Shown here in pieces: positions 57,771-64,000 of a stretch of 64,000 bases of DNA. Source of the stretch: a candidate division KSB1 bacterium (lineage in GTDB: Bacteria > Zhuqueibacterota > Zhuqueibacteria > Thermofontimicrobiales > Thermofontimicrobiaceae); NCBI GenBank assembly GCA_034506395.1, contig JAPDPQ010000016.1, positions 1 to 64,000 of the forward strand, written 5' to 3'. Numbering within the stretch: position 1 is the first letter of the stretch; each line of letters starts with the position of its first letter. Both the position numbers and the translations under genes were made by a program. Under the pieces are notes generated by a model. That model ran no database searches, was not told the DNA's origin, and saw only the letters and a list, made by a program, of their open reading frames with translations.

Positions 57771-57840
57771 TTTCTGGGGGATTCCATTTCGGTGGGAAAA
57801 AACGGAAATGTAATCCCACAAAAATGAAATCCTCCAGAAA
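57771..57840. repeat. 70-bp hairpin element between convergent genes
   Basis: Arms of 27 bases (57771-57797 and 57814-57840) match at 22 positions when one is inverted, around a 16-base loop; the outer parts are TTTCTGG and CCAGAAA. It lies between the GH10 gene and the convergent symporter gene, and could be a bidirectional terminator or another small repeat element. Confidence 0.65.
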
Positions 57841-57961
57841 TCAGGTGGTCTGGCACTTATCCTTTTCGCAAAGAATTGCATACGCTCGGAAAAAGGGATG
57901 AGGTATTTTTGAAGCCTGTCAATTCTGAGCCCAAAGATTTGATCTTTTTTCCCCAAGTAAA

Positions 57962-59350
57962 CTATTGGCGCCGCGCCTTTAAATCCTGCTCGATCTTCAT
58001 CATCATCTTATTGCTTAATGGATAGAAAATCATGAGCGCGGCACCGATGAAAGCTGCGATCGCTGGATAGATGCTCATCACTAAGCGAATGCCCAGCAAA
58101 CTGGTCGCTGATTGCGCTACATTGGCTTGAAATCCATAAGCCGCAAGGATCCAGGCCAATAGTGCTCCACCGAGAGCAATCCCCAATTTCAATGCGAAAA
58201 GTGAGGCGGACATCACCAGTCCTGTCGCCCTCCGTCCCGTCCTCCATTCGGAATAATCAGCAGTATCCGTGTACATCGCCCATTGCAATACAGAGACCGG
58301 TCCCATGGCGAACGATGTGAAGAGCTGAAGGATAAACATTGGAATGAGATCATGTGGTTTTAGCGCATAAAATAAGGCGGTGGTGATTCCTGCGAGCGTC
58401 AGACAACCATAATAGCAGCGCGACTTCCCAACGTTTTTGCTCAACCAGTTCGCTAAAATCGCACCGATGATGGTGACAATTGTACCGAAGAGCATAAAGG
58501 TCGAGGCCAGCGATCCAAAGGAAAAATTATATGTTGTTCCAAACAAGGTCAATTGCTGATCTTGAACAAAATATTTGAAATAATACATGATGCTGCCATT
58601 GCGAATGACGATGTAGATCAACTGAAAAATGGTGGCACCGCCGATGAGTAGCCAGGGGACGTTATGAAAAAGATCGACCAAGTCCTGTTTCAGCGGGTTC
58701 TTCTTTTGTTGGAGCGGCTTGACCCGCTCCTTGGTCGTTGCGAACGTGGTGAGGAACAAGATTACGGCCAAACCAGATAGGACAGCCATAGCCCATTGCC
58801 AGCCCAGTGCTTCGTTTGGCCCACCGAAAAATTTTACCAACCTGAGAATCGAAAATTGAACGATAAACTGTCCCACGAAAGCCGCGACGAAACGGAACGA
58901 AGAAACGACCGTGCGTTCTTGAGAATTGGGCGTGATGACGCCCATCAGGGCGGAATATGGAACGTTGATCACAGTATAGATCATCATCATTAAATTGTAG
59001 GTGACAAATGCGTAAATCACCTTGCCTGTGGCACTGAAATGGGGGGTAACAAACATTAGTGCTCCTAAAACACCAAAGGGCACAGCGAACCACAATAAAT
59101 AGGGCCGAAATTTTCCCATCCGCGTGTCGGTTCGATCTGCGATCATGCCCATCATCGGATCGTTCACCGCGTCCCAAATGCGGCCAACCAGAAATATTGT
59201 TGCAACTGCGCTCGCAGAGATCCCGAATACATCTGTATAAAAATAAGTCAAGAATAAAATGAATGTCTGGAAAAAAAGATTAGAAGCAGTATCGCCCAGA
59301 CTATAACCGATTTTCTCTTTGATCGAAAGCTTGTCTGAATTGATTAGCAC
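57962..59350 (-). CDS. GPH-family sugar:cation symporter
   Basis: 462 residues with 12 predicted membrane helices. The opening KLSIKEKIGYSLGDTASNLF and the block GRIWDAVNDPMMGMIADRTDTRMGKFRPYLLW are the glycoside-pentoside-hexuronide signature shared with MelB and XynB-type permeases. The second half contains WAMYTDTADYSEWRTGRRATG, a further family motif. GTG start with AGGAG eight bases upstream. Family members take up small oligosaccharides with Na+ or H+; the context, downstream of a GH3 gene and beside xylanases, suggests xylo-oligosaccharides. It is probably part of one minus-strand regulon with the GH3 and ExuT-like genes. Confidence 0.92.
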   Translation of the reverse strand: MLINSDKLSIKEKIGYSLGDTASNLFFQTFILFLTYFYTDVFGISASAVATIFLVGRIWDAVNDPMMGMIADRTDTRMGKFRPYLLWFAVPFGVLGALMFVTPHFSATGKVIYAFVTYNLMMMIYTVINVPYSALMGVITPNSQERTVVSSFRFVAAFVGQFIVQFSILRLVKFFGGPNEALGWQWAMAVLSGLAVILFLTTFATTKERVKPLQQKKNPLKQDLVDLFHNVPWLLIGGATIFQLIYIVIRNGSIMYYFKYFVQDQQLTLFGTTYNFSFGSLASTFMLFGTIVTIIGAILANWLSKNVGKSRCYYGCLTLAGITTALFYALKPHDLIPMFILQLFTSFAMGPVSVLQWAMYTDTADYSEWRTGRRATGLVMSASLFALKLGIALGGALLAWILAAYGFQANVAQSATSLLGIRLVMSIYPAIAAFIGAALMIFYPLSNKMMMKIEQDLKARRQ

Positions 59351-59721
59351 GATGTACTCCTGTCGCTTGATTTCTTTAAATTGGCTTTTGCCAGAATTTA
59401 AGACGAAATTGAAAAAATACTAAAAACATCATAAACCGGGATCAAAGCTGAAGTGAACCGATTTGGATGCGAATTCTCGCTCTTTTTCGATAATTAAATC
59501 TCTTTGGCGCTATTGAAATCGCAGAATTGCAGTATTTTTGGGTTCGATGAGACCAATGGCAACCATATTTAGCGTAGAACTAACAAGGCCAATTATGCAT
59601 TTGGAGTCGAACCAGGCAATGTTTCTTGTCTTACTTCTCCTGAAAATACACCTCCAATTTGTCTCGCAAATCCAGCGCAACTGACAAAGCGATCGGATCT
59701 GGAAAATTATAAGGTTGCAGC
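59351..59721. other. Gap between the GH3 and symporter genes
   Basis: 371 bases. A 71-codon minus-strand frame (59510-59725) has no recognisable product. No terminator or convincing promoter is visible, so cotranscription from GH3 is possible but the length suggests a separate promoter. Confidence 0.4.
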
Positions 59722-62043
59722 TCAATCAATCACATGCAAAATTACGCGGTTCAAATCCTCGTCTCGTGACGAATTTCCGACCATGATTTCAAATTCACCT
59801 GGCTCGACCTTGAATTCCATGTCGATATTGGTGAACGCCAGATGCTCAGGAGTGATGGGAATCGAGACGGTTCGTGATTCGCCAGGTTGTAGGAATATTT
59901 TTTGGAAACCCTTCAGCTCTTTAATTGGACGAGTGACCGAGCTGATGAGATCACGAATGTACATCTGGACTACTTCCTGACCGGCGCGCTGACCAACGTT
60001 TTTTACCTCGACCAATACATGGGTCGATTCATTCCAATGGATCGTCTCCTTTTCCAGCCGCAGATTGCTGAATTGAAATTGCGTATAGCTTAATCCATAT
60101 CCAAAAGGATAAAGCGGGGAGATTTCGCTATCCAAATAGCCACGCCGTGCTGATGGCTTGTAATTATAATAACAGGGGAGATGCCCCGCTGATCGAGGAA
60201 TGGAGATCGGCAGTTTGCCACCAGGGTTGTATTCGCCGAACAACACATCAGCCACAGCGATCCCTGTTTCCTGACCAAGATACCAGCATTCAAGTATTGC
60301 AGGCACATGCTGTTGGATATAATTGATTGAATTGGGTCGGCCGTGCAACAGCACCACGACCACCGGTTTTCCGGTTTCAACGATCGCTTTTGTCAGATCG
60401 TTTTGCATCCCGAATAGCTCAAGACAAGATCGGTCACCCAGATGATTTCGGTTCCAGGCCTCGCGCGATGTTTGTTCATTCCCGCCCAGGGCCAATATAA
60501 CGATATCCGACTGACGAGCCACCTCAGCCGCCGTTTTGATCAATTGTAAGTTCTCCGCAGGATCGGGAAGAATGACAGCATCCTGATCCCAGGAACCACC
60601 AACAGTGATTTTACATCCTTCACTATATAGGATCCGAGACGTTTGCCCGATCCTTTGCCGAATGCCTTCAAGCACCGATGTATAGTGCCTGGGTTTGCCG
60701 CTATAACCTCCCAATAGCACGCGATCGGCATTGGGCCCGATCACAGCAATGGTGCGTTTGGCGTTTGGATCTATTGGTAATAACCCTTGTTCATTCTTTA
60801 GCAATATGATCGTTTCTCTTGCAGCCTGAAGTGCCAGCGAACGATCGCACTCCAGTTTTTGCTCAAGCTGAATAGCGTCAGGATCAACATAGGGATCATC
60901 GAATAGGCCTAATATAAATTTGCATTTGAGGATCGGCGCGACTAAGGCATCGATAGTTGACATTGCTAATTTCCCCTGTTGGACCAATTCAACCAACAAC
61001 GGGTAGCAATCTGGGTCGGGGAGCTCAATATTCACCCCAGCTAACGCAGCTAAAAGCGCCGCCTCGCTTTTATTCTTCGCCACTCCATGGCTGGTCGCCT
61101 CCGCCCGACAGTTCAATTCGGTAATGGCATAATAGTCGGACACAACAAGCCCCTGAAAGCCCCATTCCTGGCGCAGGATATTTGTTAGCAGCCAGCGATT
61201 GGCATGAGATGGTACGCCATCGATTTCGTTATAAGAAGCCATAACGCTTAGCGCATTGGCTCTTTCGATAGCTTGTTTGAATGGGTAGAGGAAAATATCC
61301 CGCAGCAACCGTTCCGAGACATTGGTTGGCGCGCAGTTGGTACCCGATTCCGGCTGACCATGGGCAGCGAAATGTTTCAATGTGGCGATGACATGGTCCT
61401 TATTTTTGAAACTCGCATCGCCCTGGAAACCTCTGACTGCAGCAATACCCATTTGCGCTACCAGATAGGGGTCCTCCCCAAAAGTTTCTTCCACTCTCCC
61501 CCATCGCGGATCGCGTGCCACATCCAGCACCGGGGTTAACGCCTGATGCGCACCGCGACTTCGTGCATCCTTGGCAATAGCGGAGTAAATGGCTTCGACC
61601 AATATAGGGTTGAAGGAGGAAGCCAGTCCGATCGGCTGAGGATAGCTCGTGGCATCTCTGGCAGCCAGACCATGGAGGCATTCTTCATGAAAGATCACTG
61701 GGATCCCCAATCGTGTTTCTTCAATCAGAAACTGCTGGATCGCATTGGCTAATTTAGCCATTTCCACAGCGCTCAATCCTGAACCGCAATCGCTTAATCG
61801 AGCAATCTGACCAATACCATGTTTGAGATGCTGGCGCATTCGATCGAAACTCAACTGGCCATTGTCATCAAATAGCATGGTTTTCTTTTGCCCCCAAATG
61901 CAGAGCATCTGAGCAACCTTTTCTTCGAGGGTCATTCGCGCTAACAGATCAGCGAGTCGTTCGTCAATTGATAAGGACGCATTTTTATAAGCAGGAAGAT
62001 CAGTGGCAGGGTGGCGCTCATGAGGCTTGGGTTCTTTCGTCAT
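59722..62043 (-). CDS. Cytoplasmic GH3 beta-xylosidase/beta-glucosidase
   Basis: 773 residues and no signal peptide: the chain opens with a hydrophilic stretch (MTKEPKPHERHPATDL). The GH3 barrel (~20-370) has nucleophile Asp303 in GLVVSDYYAITEL and the block TLKHFAAHGQPESGTN. The alpha/beta sandwich follows (~410-620; VIALGGNEQTSREAWNRNHL), and an Fn3-like end (LKGFQKIFLQPGESRT). The SDYYAI form is common in GH3 xylosidases. With the adjacent permease it would split imported xylo-oligosaccharides in the cytosol, unlike the exported GH3 at 17216. Its promoter and LacI-like operator are at 62100-62140. Confidence 0.93.
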   Translation of the reverse strand: MTKEPKPHERHPATDLPAYKNASLSIDERLADLLARMTLEEKVAQMLCIWGQKKTMLFDDNGQLSFDRMRQHLKHGIGQIARLSDCGSGLSAVEMAKLANAIQQFLIEETRLGIPVIFHEECLHGLAARDATSYPQPIGLASSFNPILVEAIYSAIAKDARSRGAHQALTPVLDVARDPRWGRVEETFGEDPYLVAQMGIAAVRGFQGDASFKNKDHVIATLKHFAAHGQPESGTNCAPTNVSERLLRDIFLYPFKQAIERANALSVMASYNEIDGVPSHANRWLLTNILRQEWGFQGLVVSDYYAITELNCRAEATSHGVAKNKSEAALLAALAGVNIELPDPDCYPLLVELVQQGKLAMSTIDALVAPILKCKFILGLFDDPYVDPDAIQLEQKLECDRSLALQAARETIILLKNEQGLLPIDPNAKRTIAVIGPNADRVLLGGYSGKPRHYTSVLEGIRQRIGQTSRILYSEGCKITVGGSWDQDAVILPDPAENLQLIKTAAEVARQSDIVILALGGNEQTSREAWNRNHLGDRSCLELFGMQNDLTKAIVETGKPVVVVLLHGRPNSINYIQQHVPAILECWYLGQETGIAVADVLFGEYNPGGKLPISIPRSAGHLPCYYNYKPSARRGYLDSEISPLYPFGYGLSYTQFQFSNLRLEKETIHWNESTHVLVEVKNVGQRAGQEVVQMYIRDLISSVTRPIKELKGFQKIFLQPGESRTVSIPITPEHLAFTNIDMEFKVEPGEFEIMVGNSSRDEDLNRVILHVID

Positions 62044-62099
62044 GATCCGATATCCTGAAAGGGAGTTGTCTCAATATTATTTAATTGATTAAATAATTA

Positions 62100-62113
62100 T
62101 TGAACCGTTTCAA
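62100..62113 (-). promoter_or_regulatory. LacI-type operator candidate upstream of GH3
   Basis: TTGAACCGTTTCAA, on the minus strand TTGAAACGGTTCAA, is a near-palindrome of the TGAAnCGnTTCA form bound by LacI/GalR-family repressors. It starts directly at the downstream edge of the -10 box of the GH3 promoter, so binding should block transcription. The regulator gene is not in the window. Confidence 0.6.
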
Positions 62114-62140
62114 ATATATAAATTATTTTCAAAAAGTCAA
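62113..62140 (-). promoter_or_regulatory. Sigma-70 promoter of the cytoplasmic GH3 gene
   Basis: On the minus strand TTGACT (62135-62140), 16 bases, TATATT (62113-62118). Transcription would start near 62106, giving a ~60-base leader to the GH3 start. Confidence 0.65.
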
Positions 62141-62429
62141 GCGAAATTTTTCACCAACAAAAGATTTTCGGCTCTCTCCAATATTGAGCACCACAGATGA
62201 TACCACTGGCATGGGAGAAGGATGGATCTTTTCCTTTCAAAAGGATGATTTCATGCATGAAAAATTTTCAACGCCTATCAATTGCCGCTTATTTGATATA
62301 GAATGAGAATAATGATTTTCATTTAAAGCTTCATAGGAAATCGAGCAATGGCTGGCTTAGTTCGAATGAATGAAATGGTCTAAATTCGGATCAGTACATC
62401 ATGAATGAGCTTTAAAAACTGAAATCATC

Positions 62430-62460
62430 CGAAAAAAATTAGTGCACGCTTTTCAAGCGT
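62430..62460 (-). terminator. Possible terminator of the ExuT-like gene
   Basis: On the minus strand a six-pair stem ACGCTT-GAA-AAGCGT is followed, after seven bases, by TTTTTTT. It begins five bases behind the transporter's stop codon. The stem is short. Confidence 0.5.
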
Positions 62461-62465
62461 AAAGA

Positions 62466-63806
62466 TCAGATTTCAGCTCGTTTCATTTGCGGTACGAGCA
62501 AATTAAAAATCACCCATGCAAGGAGATAGGCAGATCCACAGATCAAGAACATGACATAATAGCCAGTCTCGATAGTGCCCAGCGCTTTGTAATAATCTAA
62601 AATCAGCCCTGCAAATTTGGAGATCAACATTCCTGTCAAACAACCTGCCATGGTTCCGATACCGACGACCGATGCCACGGTTTTTTTAGGAAACATATCC
62701 GATACTGTGGTAAAAAGATTAGCAGCCCATGCTTGGTGCCCAGCGGTAGCGATTCCGACGATCAGAACGGCATACCAATAGCTGTATTGTCCCAGCGCTT
62801 GCGCGGCAACTACTGGAAGGGCAAATAGAGCAAACACCAGCATGGCGATGCGACGGGCTCGATAAGCTGGCCAGCCGCTCTTAATGAAGAATCCCGATAG
62901 CCAGCCTCCAAAAATACTGCCGATCGTTGTGATGGAGTACACAACCGCAATTGGCAGTGCCAGTTCGGTTCTGGTCAGGCCATATTGCTTATTTAAAAAT
63001 GAAGGTAGCCAAAATAGATAAAACCACCAAACAGGGTCGGTCAATAATTTGCCGATCAAAAATGCCCAGGTTTGGCGAAAGGTCAATAATTGAATCCAGC
63101 TCTGTTTGGAGGATTTTGTTTCATTGAAAATCGCTTCGTCTTTATCGCTATGAATATATTCGAACTCAACTTTGTTCAATCGAGGATGCTTTTGGGGGAT
63201 TTCATACAAAGCAAACCAAAAGATGAGCCAGACCAACCCGAGCGCACCTGTTAAAATAAAAGCCCATTGCCATCCCAAATGCATGGCAATCAACGGTACA
63301 GCAAGGGGCGCCACAATCGCACCGATATTGGTACCAGAATTGAAGATGCCCGTTGCTAATGCGCGCTCCTTTTGGGGAAACCATTCGGCTACTGTTTTCA
63401 CTGCGGCTGGAAAATTGCCCGCCTCGCTGAGCCCCAGAATCCCACGCGCCATTATAAAACCAAATGTGCTGCGGGCCATGGCATGGCCCATCGCCGCTAA
63501 GCTCCAAACAGCCAGCGAAATCGCGTAGCCCAATTTTGTGCCGACTTGATCGATGAACCAGCCCATGCCCAGCATTCCAATCGCATAAGCTAATTGGAAA
63601 GCAATCACAATATCGGCATAATCGGATTCGCTCCACTGAAAAATCTTTTCGAGATAATCATCCTTTAATAAGCTGATCACCTGACGATCGAGATAGTTGA
63701 TTGTGGTTGCAAAGAAAATGAGCGAAAGGATGAGCCAGCGGAATTTGCCAATGGCAATAGCTCGATTAGTGCCCTGGGTTTTCAGAAGGATTTTTGGGTT
63801 GAACAT
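62466..63806 (-). CDS. ACS-family hexuronate transporter (ExuT-like MFS)
   Basis: 446 residues, 12 membrane helices. The anion:cation symporter subfamily signature is clear: FFATTINYLDRQVISLLKDD at the first helix, MGWFIDQVGTKLGYAISLA, MARGILGLSEAGNFPAAVK, and EWFPQKERALATGIFNSGTN. These are typical of ExuT-type glucuronate/galacturonate carriers. In a glucuronoxylan locus the substrate is likely glucuronic acid or its methyl ether, but that is inferred from context. CAGGAGC precedes the ATG. The 194 bases upstream to the window edge show no further gene. Confidence 0.9.
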   Translation of the reverse strand: MFNPKILLKTQGTNRAIAIGKFRWLILSLIFFATTINYLDRQVISLLKDDYLEKIFQWSESDYADIVIAFQLAYAIGMLGMGWFIDQVGTKLGYAISLAVWSLAAMGHAMARSTFGFIMARGILGLSEAGNFPAAVKTVAEWFPQKERALATGIFNSGTNIGAIVAPLAVPLIAMHLGWQWAFILTGALGLVWLIFWFALYEIPQKHPRLNKVEFEYIHSDKDEAIFNETKSSKQSWIQLLTFRQTWAFLIGKLLTDPVWWFYLFWLPSFLNKQYGLTRTELALPIAVVYSITTIGSIFGGWLSGFFIKSGWPAYRARRIAMLVFALFALPVVAAQALGQYSYWYAVLIVGIATAGHQAWAANLFTTVSDMFPKKTVASVVGIGTMAGCLTGMLISKFAGLILDYYKALGTIETGYYVMFLICGSAYLLAWVIFNLLVPQMKRAEI

Positions 63807-64000
63807 CTATTGCTCCTGTTCCTAAATAACGATTGGAGGATTTTGGTCGATTTATGAGAGATCTGGGATTGTCTCGGGACTGAAAAACAGTTTTGAGAGT
63901 TTTTCATTTTGATCGGCAAAAACAAATTTTATCCAGCAACAGAACGCGTCGTTAATTTGTCAAGTGGTGTTTCACAGCGTGGATGAAAGCCCGTAGGTTC

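Larger units (their letters stand above)
62044..62465. other. Gap between the ExuT-like and GH3 genes
   Basis: 422 bases with no gene: the GH3 promoter and operator at one end and the ExuT terminator hairpin at the other. Nothing else is evident. Confidence 0.55.

Overview
The window looks like a chromosomal segment of a Gram-negative bacterium of the FCB superphylum, most likely a KSB1- or Calditrichota-type lineage rather than a classical Bacteroides relative. The clues are a SusC/SusD pair, a second large TonB-dependent receptor, many secreted proteins ending in the 'NYPNPFN' type A sorting domain of the type IX secretion system, a GWxTD-like protein, a sortilin-fold BNR repeat protein and mid-range GC content. 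No rRNA, tRNA, CRISPR array, phage or transposase gene was seen. The lineage assignment is an inference.

Layout. (1) 1-12.4 kb, minus strand: susC, susD, a strong terminator, then a GWxTD-like protein, a 1076-residue BNR/sortilin protein and a large outer-membrane-type protein that runs off the left edge. (2) 13-16.5 kb: an amidase-like DUF1460 protein, a frameshifted LiaF-like membrane gene and a HAD phosphatase. (3) 17-33.9 kb, plus strand, mostly housekeeping: exported GH3 glycosidase, L-lysine 6-transaminase, rsmI, a CDP-alcohol phosphatidyltransferase, panD, myo-inositol-1-phosphate synthase, a MATE exporter, tmk, an S41 C-terminal processing protease, ppdK and a SagB-type oxidoreductase. 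(4) 34-37.7 kb, minus strand: Xaa-Pro aminopeptidase and a GH127 lipoprotein. (5) 37.8-63.8 kb: a large xylan utilisation locus.

The xylan locus starts at a near-consensus sigma-70 promoter with an 18-bp palindrome over the likely transcription start. It encodes a TonB-dependent receptor, a beta-helix protein with a sorting domain, a giant protein with four ~250-residue repeats, a GH35-like glycosidase, a GH30 glucuronoxylanase, a GH43 xylosidase/arabinofuranosidase, a second beta-helix protein and a GH10 endoxylanase. Convergent to these lie a GPH-family oligosaccharide symporter, a GH3 enzyme without signal peptide, and an ExuT-like hexuronate transporter. The inferred division of labour is extracellular cutting of (glucurono)xylan, outer-membrane import, inner-membrane uptake of xylo-oligosaccharides and glucuronate, and cytoplasmic hydrolysis. 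No SusD is present in this locus.

The most unusual items are the four-unit repeat protein, with two units homogenised at DNA level; a GH30 enzyme whose sorting-type domain sits before the catalytic domain; a decayed orphan sorting domain just downstream of it; several small palindromic intergenic elements; and a panD-flanked pair of genes suggesting inositol phospholipid synthesis.
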